From: Mycobacterium deserti
Lineage (GTDB): Bacteria; Actinomycetota; Actinomycetes; Mycobacteriales; Mycobacteriaceae
NCBI RefSeq assembly: GCF_025345615.1
Contig: NZ_JAODWD010000001.1
Coordinates: 561,304 to 625,303 of the forward strand
Length of the DNA stretch: 64,000 nt
Direction of reading: 5' to 3'
The first letter of the stretch is position 1. The number at the start of each line of letters is the position of its first letter. Under the pieces are notes generated by a model. The model was not told the origin of the DNA. It did no database searches and saw only the letters and a program-made list of their open reading frames with translations. Positions 53,492-61,650 of the stretch are shown in pieces. Position numbers and translations under genes: made by a program.

Positions 53492-54658
53492 ATGAGCTTC
53501 ATCGAGACCACCGAACAGCAGGCACTGCGCAAGGCCGTCGCGGCAATGGCCGCGAACTACGGCCAGGACTACTACCTGGAGAAGGCGCGCGCCGACCAGC
53601 ACACCGACGAGTTGTGGTCCGAAGCAGGCAAACTCGGCTTCATCGGCGTCAACCTGCCGGAGGAGTACGGCGGCGGCGGCGCGGGTATGTACGAGCTGTC
53701 CCTGGTCATGGAGGAGATGTCGAGCGCCGGGTGTCCGTTGCTGCTGATGGTGGTCTCCCCCGCCATCAACGGCACGATCATCGCCAAGTTCGGCACAGAG
53801 GACCAGAAGAAGCGCTGGCTGCCCGGCATCGCCGACGGTTCGATCACCATGGCGTTCGCGATCACCGAACCCGACGCCGGGTCCAACAGCCACCGCATCA
53901 CCACCACCGCGCGCCGCGACGGCAGCGACTGGATTCTGTCCGGCCAGAAGGTGTACATCTCCGGCGTCGACCAGGCGCAGGCGGTGCTGGTGGTCGGGCG
54001 CGCCTACAAGGACGGAGTGGCCAAATCCGAGTCGCTCCGGCCTGCGCTGTTCATCGTGCCCACTGACACACCGGGCCTGAGCTGGACCAAGATCGAGATG
54101 GAACTAGTCAGCCCCGAGAACCAGTTCCAGGTGTTCCTCGACGAGGTCCGGCTGCCCTCCGATGCGCTGGTGGGTTCCGAAGACGCCGCGATCGCGCAGT
54201 TGTTCGCGGGTCTGAACCCGGAGCGGATCATGGGGGCGGCCAGCGCCGTCGGCATGGGCAGGTTCGCGATCGACAAGGCGGTCGACTACGTCAAGACCCG
54301 GCAGGTGTGGAAGACACCGATCGGCGCCCATCAGGGATTGTCACATCCGCTGGCGCAGAACCACATCGAGATCGAGCTCGCCAGACTGATGATGCAGAAG
54401 GCCGCGACCCTCTACGACAACGGCGACGACGTGGGGGCCGCGGAGGCGGCGAACATGGCCAAGTACGCGGCAGGCGAGGCATCGGTGCGCGCGGTCGACC
54501 AGGCAGTGCAGTCGATGGGCGGCAACGGGTTGACCAAGGAGTACGGCATCGCCGCGGCGGTGACCGCCTCGAAGCTGGCCCGCATCGCCCCGGTCAGCCG
54601 GGAGATGATCCTGAACTTCGTCGCGCAGACGTCGCTGGGCCTCCCCAGGTCGTACTGA
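53492..54658 (+). CDS. fadE12: Acyl-CoA dehydrogenase FadE12
   Basis: A 388-residue acyl-CoA dehydrogenase, second of the operon. Motifs: FAITEPDAGSNSHRITTTA (about residues 128 to 146), VYISGVDQA, and the C-terminal QSMGGNGLTKEYGIAAAVTASKLARIAPVSREMIL. It differs clearly from FadE13, so the two probably act on different steps or substrates. It starts three bases after accA2. Confidence 0.93.
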   Translation: MSFIETTEQQALRKAVAAMAANYGQDYYLEKARADQHTDELWSEAGKLGFIGVNLPEEYGGGGAGMYELSLVMEEMSSAGCPLLLMVVSPAINGTIIAKFGTEDQKKRWLPGIADGSITMAFAITEPDAGSNSHRITTTARRDGSDWILSGQKVYISGVDQAQAVLVVGRAYKDGVAKSESLRPALFIVPTDTPGLSWTKIEMELVSPENQFQVFLDEVRLPSDALVGSEDAAIAQLFAGLNPERIMGAASAVGMGRFAIDKAVDYVKTRQVWKTPIGAHQGLSHPLAQNHIEIELARLMMQKAATLYDNGDDVGAAEAANMAKYAAGEASVRAVDQAVQSMGGNGLTKEYGIAAAVTASKLARIAPVSREMILNFVAQTSLGLPRSY

Positions 54659-55446
54659 TGGGCGGCCCGGTCCGCTACACCGTCGACGGCAGCGTCGCGC
54701 GGCTCACCCTGGATTCGCCGGACAACCGCAACGCGCTGTCCACCGCGCTGGTCGACGGGCTGCACAAGGGGTTGACGGACGCGACCGAGAATCCCGGCGT
54801 GCGCGCGGTGGTTCTCGACCACACCGGCGGAACATTCTGCGCCGGAGCCGATCTCGCTCAAGCTTCGGGCAGTGGGCCGGCCGCCGACCCTGCCGAGCTG
54901 GCCGTCGACCGCGCCCGCGAAATGACCCGGCTACTACGGCGCATTCTCGAGCTGCCGGTCCCGGTGATCGGCGCCATCGACGGGCACGTCCGTGCGGGCG
55001 GCCTCGGCCTGGTCGGCGCGTGCGACATCGTCGTCGCGGGTCCGTCGAGCACCTTTGCCTTGACGGAGGCGCGCATCGGTGTTGCGCCTTCGATCATTTC
55101 GCTGACGCTGCTGCCCAAGATGACTGCGAGGGCGGCGGGCCGCTACTTCGTCACCGGAGAGAAGTTCGGTCCCACCGTCGCGGCGGAGATCGGCTTGGTC
55201 ACGATCGCGGCCGACGACGTGTCGACCACGGTGTCGGAACTGAGCGCGGCTATCGGCAAGGCATCCCCGCAGGGACTCGCCGCGTCGAAAGCGTTGACCA
55301 CGCGCGGCATTCTGGAGTCCTTCGACAACCACGCCGAAAACCTGACCAGGCAGTCGGCGGATTTGTTCGTCTCCGACGAGGCGCGCGAAGGCATGCTGGC
55401 CTTCCTGCAGAAGCGTCCGCCGAACTGGACTTCGACGAATTCCTAA
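54658..55446 (+). CDS. echA7: Enoyl-CoA hydratase EchA7
   Basis: A 262-residue crotonase-family hydratase. The oxyanion-hole regions are VLDHTGGTFCAGADLA (about 57 to 72) and AIDGHVRAGGLGLVGACD (about 106 to 123), where the second acid of many hydratases is replaced by a Gly-rich stretch as in methylglutaconyl- or isohexenylglutaconyl-CoA hydratases. It would act after the AccA2/AccD2 carboxylase. Its ATG shares a base with the FadE12 stop (TGATG). Its own stop overlaps the convergent HTTM gene. Confidence 0.92.
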   Translation: MGGPVRYTVDGSVARLTLDSPDNRNALSTALVDGLHKGLTDATENPGVRAVVLDHTGGTFCAGADLAQASGSGPAADPAELAVDRAREMTRLLRRILELPVPVIGAIDGHVRAGGLGLVGACDIVVAGPSSTFALTEARIGVAPSIISLTLLPKMTARAAGRYFVTGEKFGPTVAAEIGLVTIAADDVSTTVSELSAAIGKASPQGLAASKALTTRGILESFDNHAENLTRQSADLFVSDEAREGMLAFLQKRPPNWTSTNS

Positions 55447-56348
55447 GCCGCTTGGGCCTTTTCCGCGGACCGCCAGTTGCGAAGGCGCGACGGAGCGTCG
55501 CGCACGGCGTCGGCCGGTACGAACGCGACATAGAGCACGAACATCGCAACACTGAAGAACGCGATATTGAGATTGATCATGATCGCGAGGTGCATCACCA
55601 CGCCGGCGATCAGAACCGGCAAGCGAAGTCGCCGGTTCCAGACGAGCACCGCGAGCGCCAACTCGATGAGCAGCGTGGCCCACGTCAGTGCATTGACCGC
55701 AATCGCGTTGCTGGCCAGCCATTCCGGCGCGGGCCACGTCGCCCACCTGCCGTCGCTGCGCCAGGCATAGAACACCGCCGACCCCTCCAGCCACGTCTTT
55801 CCGGTGAGCTTCGCTTGGACCGAAACGAGATAGATCACCGATAGCTGCACCTGCAGCAGCCGCACCGGCCACACCGAGCGGGTCTGCGCCGACCAGAACG
55901 ACCCGGTGCGGCGTCGTTGATCGAGCGACAGCGCCGCACCGCAGGAGCAGAGTGCCAGGATGAGCGCGACGATGATCAGGATCGCGTCGCCTGCGTTGAC
56001 GATGTAGACACCGCGCCGTACGAACGACTGGAGTAGGACGAACATCAAAACGGCGGCAACGCGGCTGTGCCAGCCCACAGTCAGTGCCAGGGCCGACACC
56101 AAGAGCAGTGCCCAACTGATCGACAGCGCCGTATCGCCACGCCAGATCTCGAGCACGGTCCACTGGTAGTCCAGCCTGCTGGGTTGGGGGGCGACACCCT
56201 CCTCGCCGAACACCTCGAACAAGTCCGGAAGCAGCGTCAGCGTCCACACCACGACGGCTATGCCGGACACGATCCGCACCAGCCCGAGCGTGTACATCGG
56301 TTCAGCGCTGAACCAGAACCTGCACCACGCGTCTCTGATCGACGTCAT
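55443..56348 (-). CDS. HTTM-domain membrane protein
   Basis: A 301-residue membrane protein with about eight hydrophobic segments, of the HTTM (horizontally transferred transmembrane) family related to the membrane part of vitamin K-dependent gamma-carboxylase. Characteristic pieces are GLVRIVSGIAVVVWTLTLL near the start, LLQVQLSVIYLVSVQAKLTGKTWLEGSAVFYAW in the middle (with the conserved K of the family), and VVMHLAIMINLNIAFFSVAM. The function in bacteria is unknown. Its ATG overlaps the stop of the preceding gene (ATGA), so the two form a unit. Confidence 0.85.
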   Translation of the reverse strand: MTSIRDAWCRFWFSAEPMYTLGLVRIVSGIAVVVWTLTLLPDLFEVFGEEGVAPQPSRLDYQWTVLEIWRGDTALSISWALLLVSALALTVGWHSRVAAVLMFVLLQSFVRRGVYIVNAGDAILIIVALILALCSCGAALSLDQRRRTGSFWSAQTRSVWPVRLLQVQLSVIYLVSVQAKLTGKTWLEGSAVFYAWRSDGRWATWPAPEWLASNAIAVNALTWATLLIELALAVLVWNRRLRLPVLIAGVVMHLAIMINLNIAFFSVAMFVLYVAFVPADAVRDAPSRLRNWRSAEKAQAA

Positions 56349-56893
56349 CGGGCTTCTCCCAGCTGCTCCTGATAGATCAGCTTCGTCGCGGTGGGCCGAC
56401 GACTCCCGCGCTCCTGATCCGCGGGCGGCTGGAGCGTTTCTGTATGAAGTGTCATCTGAACGGCGACTGGGCGCTCGTTCGGCTCGGTCACCTGTCGCAC
56501 CACCCAATGGGCGAACTGCGGTCGCAGATTCGCGTCGAGCACCACCCAGTACCGGACCCCCAGCCATCGGTCCCACCAACCGATACCCGGCTGACCCGGC
56601 TGTGACGTCCACGTCCTGATCTCGCCGTCGGCCATCTTCACCTGGACCTCGATGGTGTCGGCGCGCCTGGTCGGATCCGGCGCGTACATCGCCCAACCCT
56701 GGTCCAGGCCGGTCGGCACCGCGACCGGCGCCAGGACCGGCTGCAACGCCCGTTTGATCGGCGACTCCGGAAGGTTCCACGCGACGCACACCAGCAGGGC
56801 GATCGCGAGCAGACCACTGATCACGCGCTTACCGAGCCGCGATTCCTCGAACCGCTGCTGGACGCCCCGCTCGTTGTCGTCGCCATCAGCCAC
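56345..56893 (-). CDS. Single-pass membrane protein paired with HTTM protein
   Basis: A 182-residue protein with one N-terminal membrane helix (RVISGLLAIALLVCVAWNLP, about residues 23 to 42) and an extracytoplasmic domain containing QGWAMYAPDPTRRADTIEVQVKMADGEIRTW. Similar proteins are usually found beside HTTM genes, and the ATGA overlap with the HTTM gene here supports a two-part complex. I cannot assign a reaction. Confidence 0.8.
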   Translation of the reverse strand: MADGDDNERGVQQRFEESRLGKRVISGLLAIALLVCVAWNLPESPIKRALQPVLAPVAVPTGLDQGWAMYAPDPTRRADTIEVQVKMADGEIRTWTSQPGQPGIGWWDRWLGVRYWVVLDANLRPQFAHWVVRQVTEPNERPVAVQMTLHTETLQPPADQERGSRRPTATKLIYQEQLGEAR

Positions 56894-56915
56894 ACGCAGA
56901 TCCTAGGGTGTAGGA

Positions 56916-57680
56916 ATGGCCCGCGACGTTCTCGTCACCGGCGCGACCGGCACGCTCGGGCGGCAGGTGGTCGGCGCGGCCACCGCCGCCGGTCACCGGG
57001 TGCGGGCGCTGAGCCGCAAGGAGCACATCGGGTACACGGGCGTGCACTGGCATCGCGCCGACCTGCTGGCCGATGAGGGTGTGAGCGCCGCCGTCGAGGG
57101 CGTCGACGTCATCGTGCATTGCGCCACCCAGGGCACCGGAGACAAGGACGTCACGTCGATGAACAACCTCGTCGCTGCCGCGCGCGGCGCCGGGGTGGGG
57201 CACATCGTGCACGTGTCGATCGTCGGGATCGAGCAGATCCCGCTGCCCTACTACCGGACTAAGCTGCGCGTCGAGCAGGTCCTCGCCGCGTCCGGCGTCG
57301 GCCACACCGTGCTGCGCGCGACGCAATTTCACGACCTGGTCGAGACGTCCTTCGCGGTCCAGCGGTTCTCCCCCGTGCTCTGGTCGCTGCGCGGGGTGCG
57401 GTTCCAGCCGATCGACACCCGTGACGTCGCGGCGCGGCTCGTCGAACTTCTGGATAACGGACCCGCAGGCCGGGCACCCGACATCGGCGGGCCCGCGGTG
57501 CACACTCACGCCGACCTGGCCCGGATGTACCTCGCGGCGCGCGGCGGCCGCCGCAAGGTGGTCCCGCTGTCCCTGCCGGGACGCATCATCGCTGGCTACC
57601 GGACGGGGGCCAATCTCGTGCCCGACAACCCCGTCGGGACCATCGGCTTCGCCGACCACCTGGCCGCCGCACAGAGATGA
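56916..57680 (+). CDS. NAD(P)-binding NmrA/atypical SDR protein
   Basis: A 254-residue Rossmann-fold protein of the NmrA-like, atypical short-chain dehydrogenase group. The dinucleotide-binding motif is VTGATGTLGRQVV (about residues 7 to 19). HVSIVGIEQIPLPYYRTKLRVEQVL holds a tyrosine and lysine in the SDR-like positions, so an enzymatic role is possible. The C-terminal half with IGGPAVHTHADLARMYLAARG resembles NADH-ubiquinone-oxidoreductase-like and ergot-type members. The substrate is unknown. It is divergent from the HTTM pair with a 22-base gap. Confidence 0.85.
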   Translation: MARDVLVTGATGTLGRQVVGAATAAGHRVRALSRKEHIGYTGVHWHRADLLADEGVSAAVEGVDVIVHCATQGTGDKDVTSMNNLVAAARGAGVGHIVHVSIVGIEQIPLPYYRTKLRVEQVLAASGVGHTVLRATQFHDLVETSFAVQRFSPVLWSLRGVRFQPIDTRDVAARLVELLDNGPAGRAPDIGGPAVHTHADLARMYLAARGGRRKVVPLSLPGRIIAGYRTGANLVPDNPVGTIGFADHLAAAQR

Positions 57681-57775
57681 AAGTTTGATCATCTATCTGC
57701 TTCGCCACCGAGGCACAGAGCACAGTTTGGCCAACGACCTTGCATGTGCCAGCGTTCGTCGTAGGCTCGTAATCG

Positions 57776-58357
57776 ATGAGCACTCCAGCGTCGCGGAACG
57801 GTTCCATGCGTGCTGCGGACACCGATCGCATACAGGTGGCGCAGTTGCTCACCGATGCCGCCGCCCAGGGCCGGCTGGAGCTGAGCGAATACGAGGACCG
57901 GCTGGCCAAGGCGTACGCGGCGCAGACCTACGACGAGCTCGACCGGTTGTCGTCGGATCTACCGGGCGCCTTCAGTCGCGGCCCCGGTGGCGGCCCGTGC
58001 CATCCCGCGCCGTCGACGTTGCTGCTGGCCATCATGAGCGGGTTCGAACGCCGCGGCCGGTGGAACGTGCCCAAGCGGCTCACCACGGTGGCGCTATTCG
58101 GCGGCGGCGTGGTCGATTTGCGGTACGCCGACTTCACGTCACCGGAGGTCGAAATCCACTCCTACTCGATCTTCGGCGGGCAGACCATCCTGGTGCCGCC
58201 GGAGGTCAACGTCGACTCGCGCGGTGTCGGGGTCATGGGCAACTTCGACCACAGCGTCGACGGTGGAGGCTCCCCCGGCGCGCCGTGCGTGCGCATCAAG
58301 GGCTTCTCCTTGTGGGGCAGCGTCGGCGTGAAGCGAAAGAAGCGCAAAGCCGCCTAG
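57776..58357 (+). CDS. DUF1707 / LiaF-like cell wall response protein
   Basis: A 193-residue protein. Residues about 10 to 60 are a DUF1707 domain (MRAADTDRIQVAQLLTDAAAQGRLELSEYEDRL). The C-terminal 90 residues resemble the cell wall-active antibiotics response domain of LiaF/VraT (LTTVALFGGGVVDLRYADF, EIHSYSIFGGQTILVPPEVNV), a beta-helix-like fold. There is no membrane segment between them. Similar proteins in mycobacteria (Rv0966c from recall) have no assigned role. Its last 219 bases are also covered by the convergent efflux gene. Confidence 0.85.
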   Translation: MSTPASRNGSMRAADTDRIQVAQLLTDAAAQGRLELSEYEDRLAKAYAAQTYDELDRLSSDLPGAFSRGPGGGPCHPAPSTLLLAIMSGFERRGRWNVPKRLTTVALFGGGVVDLRYADFTSPEVEIHSYSIFGGQTILVPPEVNVDSRGVGVMGNFDHSVDGGGSPGAPCVRIKGFSLWGSVGVKRKKRKAA

Positions 58358-59461
58358 CGCGGCGACGACGAGCGCGGCGCTGACCCAAGCCGGTGCAGTC
58401 GCCCCGAGCGACGTGCTCAATGTCGCGCCTGCGAACAGCGGCCCTACGGTCGCTCCCACGTTAAGCGAAGCGGTGGCGTACGAACCCGCCATCGTCGGCG
58501 CGTCGGCGGCCTCGTACAGAACCCGGGCGATCATCGTGCCGCCGACGGCGAACGACAGCGCACCCGTGAGGAATGCGAGAGCCAACACCGCAACCGGCAG
58601 CGCGGCAAGCAGACCGAGTGCGGCCCACCCGAGGACAAGCAACGGACCGCATACCGCGACGACCGCGTGTGGTCTGAGATCCGACGGGCGGCCGGCGACG
58701 GTGACGCCGACGAAGGAGCCCGCCCCGAACAGCACCAGGGCGCCGCTGACCCACCGGGGCGCGAGTTCGGCGACGTCGGTGACGAGCGGGGCAAGGTAAG
58801 TGAAGGTCGCGAAGGTTGCCGCGTTGAGCATCGCCGCGGCAGTCATGGTGAGCGCCAAGCGGTACCGCCCTAGCTGGGCGATCTCGTCGCGCAACGACAC
58901 GACCTCCGCCCGCACCACCCTGGCACGGCCACCGCACGCCACCCCGACAACCGCAGGCACGCAGAGCAGCCCCACCGCCCAGAATGTGGCCCGCCAGCCG
59001 AGCAGCTCACCCATCCAGGAGCCCGCGGGCACACCGGCAACGGTCGCGACCGTGGTCCCTGCGAGAAGGATCGACACGGCGCGCCCCGTGCGCTGCGGCC
59101 CGGCAAGGTCGGCGGCGGTCCTCAATGCCATCGCCAGGAATCCGGCAGTCGCCACCGCCGCGACGATGCGGGTGGCGATCAGAATCACAAAGCTCGTGGT
59201 GAGCGCGCCGGCGATATGCGCCGACAAGAACAACACCAGGAAGCCGATGAATGTCGGCCGTCGCGGCCACGAACGGGCCAGTGCGGCCAAAAGCGGTGCC
59301 CCGATGGCCATTCCGGCGGCAAACGCGGAAGTCAGCCAGCCGGCCTGACCGAGGGGGACGTGCAGGTCAGCGGCAACCGCAGGCAGCAGGCCGGCGAGCA
59401 TGAATTCCGAAGTCGCCATCGCGAAGACGGCGACGGACAGTAGATACAAGGGCAAAGGCAC
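58139..59461 (-). CDS. Cmx/CmrA-type MFS efflux transporter with antisense C-terminal tail
   Basis: A 12-helix major facilitator drug exporter, 440 residues, of the Cmx/CmrA (chloramphenicol) group. It starts MPLPLYLLSVAVFAMATSEFMLAGLLPAVAADL and shows the motif C-like GTTVATVAGVPAGSWMGELLGWRATFW near residue 130. Homology ends near FALLSLHADA (about residue 375). The following 65 residues are hydrophilic and lie wholly opposite the DUF1707 gene, which suggests loss of an earlier stop codon. The GTG at 59461 is set by AAGGAG seven bases upstream. Confidence 0.85.
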   Translation of the reverse strand: MPLPLYLLSVAVFAMATSEFMLAGLLPAVAADLHVPLGQAGWLTSAFAAGMAIGAPLLAALARSWPRRPTFIGFLVLFLSAHIAGALTTSFVILIATRIVAAVATAGFLAMALRTAADLAGPQRTGRAVSILLAGTTVATVAGVPAGSWMGELLGWRATFWAVGLLCVPAVVGVACGGRARVVRAEVVSLRDEIAQLGRYRLALTMTAAAMLNAATFATFTYLAPLVTDVAELAPRWVSGALVLFGAGSFVGVTVAGRPSDLRPHAVVAVCGPLLVLGWAALGLLAALPVAVLALAFLTGALSFAVGGTMIARVLYEAADAPTMAGSYATASLNVGATVGPLFAGATLSTSLGATAPAWVSAALVVAALGGFALLSLHADAAPQGEALDAHARRAGGASTVDAVVEVAHDPDTARVDVDLRRHQDGLPAEDRVGVDFDLR

Positions 59462-59476
59462 AGCGGTACTCCTTGA

Positions 59477-59502
59477 TGACGAGGGATGGTTTCATCTCGT
59501 CA
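59477..59502. promoter_or_regulatory. Inverted repeat upstream of the efflux gene
   Basis: TGACGAG-N12-CTCGTCA is a perfect 7-bp inverted repeat lying 16 bases upstream of the MFS start codon and abutting its ribosome binding site. It could be a repressor operator or a leader hairpin. No regulator gene is adjacent. Confidence 0.45.
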
Positions 59503-59655
59503 CCCCGGCCCGGGTGCTGTCGCGCAACTGGAGTCAGCGCATGTGGTCAGTGTCGAACGGGGCTCGCGGGGTGACCGTGAGCCCCTGCTCTGGACGCCTC
59601 TGGACTTGGCACGCAACGCACGCTACAGCGGCCACCGGTATCAGCCGCAAGGGAT

Positions 59656-61650
59656 TTAACGTCTCCGGCGCGAGCGCAGATAGTCGCCGACGACGGCGGC
59701 GCCCAGCCCGTCGAGATCGGGCACCACGACCCTGCCCTCGACGCGGCGGGCGACCTGGTCGATGAACCGCGCCAGCCCCGGGTCACTGCCGAGCCGAAAG
59801 ATCGTCACCTGCGCGCCTAGCCGGGCGATGTCGTCGAAGCCCTTGACGGTGTGCGCGATGGTGCGCGGGTGCGGCGGGTAGTCGAAGAACACGCCCGGTG
59901 GCTGAGCCGCCGAACCAGGTCCAGCGTCGCCCCCATATGCCTCGAGGTGGGCGGTCGGTTCGCCGTCGGTGACGACGAGCACCACCGGCTGAGCGTTGGG
60001 ATGGCGCCGCAGATGACGTCCGGCCAGCGCCAGAGCGTGGTGCAGGTTGGTGCCCTGCTCGTACACCCCCTCCAGGCCGGTCAGCTCGGCGGCCGTCACG
60101 GTGCGTGCGTAGCGCCCGAACGCGATGATTTGCAGGGCATCCGAGCGGAATCGGGTACTGATCAGGTGGTTGAGCGCGAGTGCGGTGCGCTTCATCGGCA
60201 GCCACCGGTTCTCCATCACCATCGAGAACGACGTGTCCACGAGCAGGGCCACCGCCGACTGTGTGCGCGTCTCGGTCTCGGAGATCTCGACGTCGTCGAC
60301 CGAGATGCGGAGGGGCCGCTCGGCGATGCCGGTGCCCGCCTGCCGCAGCACCGCGTTGGTGAGCGTGCGCGTGACGTTCCACGGCTCGGTGTCGCCGAAC
60401 GCCCACGGCCTGGTGGCGCCGGTCAGCTCGCCGGCCGCGCCCGCGCGGCGGGTGTCACGTTCGCCATGTCTTCCTGAAAGCTGTTGCGCCACATCGCGCA
60501 ACGCCGTCTGACCGAGCTGGCGCATCGCCTTGGGCGACAGCCGCCACTGTCCGTCGGAGCCGCGGTCGAGGAAGCCCTGATCCATCAGGGCACGCTCGAG
60601 CTCGGAGAGCGTCTTCGCGTCGACGGCGGCGTCCTCGCCGAGTTGGCGGGCCAGCATGTCGAGGTCGACGTCCTCCATCGTGGCACCGGCGTAGCTTTGC
60701 GACAGCGCCTCGGCGAGCTGCTCGAGTTCGCCGATATCCTGCATTGCCTGGGCGCCCTCACCCATGCCAAGCGGGTTGTCGCCGGAGAATCGCGACGAAC
60801 CGTCCCAGTCTTCTCCGGGCCGCGCGGCCTGCAGGTGGGAGTCGAGCCGGTTGAGGGCATTCATCAGCGACGGCGAGCCGAATGCCTGCTGCGCCAAGGC
60901 ATCCAGCTCGGCACGCTGCTCTTCGGACAGGCTGTTGCGGAAACGCTGTGCCGCGGCGGCGCGCTGCGCCAGTGAGTCGAGCAGTTCGTCGACATTGCGG
61001 GGGTTCTCCGGGAAGAACTCGCCGTGCTTGTTCATGAATTCTTGGAAGTCTTCGGCGGTGTCCTCGCCTTTGGCGTGCTTGTCCAGCAGTTCGTTGAGGT
61101 CGTCGAGCATCTCGTTGACGCGCTGACGGTCCTCGTCGGTGGCGTTCTCCAACGCCTCCTTCATGCCCGAGAAGCGCTGGTCGAGCATTTCGCGGCCGAG
61201 CAAATCCTTGATCTGGTCGTACTTCTCGCGCGCTTCCTGCGACCGCCAGTCGTAGTCGGCGAGCTCCTGCACCGCCTTGGCCGGCGACGACGGCAGTGAC
61301 TCGATGCGCATCTCGTTGAATCGCGCGTCGTCATCGAGCGCGCGTGCGAGTTCTTTGCGCTCGGCCAGCACCGCCTCGTCGAGCAGCTGCTTGATCTCCT
61401 GCAGTGTGCCGTCGAGGTTGTTGCGCTGCAACAATTCCCGGCGACGGCGGTTGGCCTCGGCGGCGAGCTTGTCGGCGCCGCGCATGTTCTTGGTGCCGCG
61501 CCGAAGCATCTCCGACAGCGCCCGCCGCGGCGAGCTGCCCTCCATGACGTCCTGGCCGATCTGCTCCAGCGCCTCACGCAGATCCACCGGCGGGGCCAGC
61601 GGATCGGGTCCACCGGTGTAGCGCGAGTACCGCGACAGATGTTTAGCCAT
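59656..61650 (-). CDS. VWA-domain protein of a MoxR-type ATPase pair
   Basis: A 664-residue protein with a long, charged helical N-terminal two-thirds and a C-terminal von Willebrand A domain (about residues 455 to 655). The metal-binding MIDAS motif DxSxS is present as LVDTSFSMVM, and the Asp of VVTDGEPTAH completes it. Such VWA proteins work with a MoxR/Mg-chelatase-like AAA+ ATPase as a metal-insertion or protein-remodelling pair. The ATG at 61650 lies inside the end of the ATPase gene (8-base overlap). It is equivalent to Rv0959 from recall. Confidence 0.9.
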   Translation of the reverse strand: MAKHLSRYSRYTGGPDPLAPPVDLREALEQIGQDVMEGSSPRRALSEMLRRGTKNMRGADKLAAEANRRRRELLQRNNLDGTLQEIKQLLDEAVLAERKELARALDDDARFNEMRIESLPSSPAKAVQELADYDWRSQEAREKYDQIKDLLGREMLDQRFSGMKEALENATDEDRQRVNEMLDDLNELLDKHAKGEDTAEDFQEFMNKHGEFFPENPRNVDELLDSLAQRAAAAQRFRNSLSEEQRAELDALAQQAFGSPSLMNALNRLDSHLQAARPGEDWDGSSRFSGDNPLGMGEGAQAMQDIGELEQLAEALSQSYAGATMEDVDLDMLARQLGEDAAVDAKTLSELERALMDQGFLDRGSDGQWRLSPKAMRQLGQTALRDVAQQLSGRHGERDTRRAGAAGELTGATRPWAFGDTEPWNVTRTLTNAVLRQAGTGIAERPLRISVDDVEISETETRTQSAVALLVDTSFSMVMENRWLPMKRTALALNHLISTRFRSDALQIIAFGRYARTVTAAELTGLEGVYEQGTNLHHALALAGRHLRRHPNAQPVVLVVTDGEPTAHLEAYGGDAGPGSAAQPPGVFFDYPPHPRTIAHTVKGFDDIARLGAQVTIFRLGSDPGLARFIDQVARRVEGRVVVPDLDGLGAAVVGDYLRSRRRR

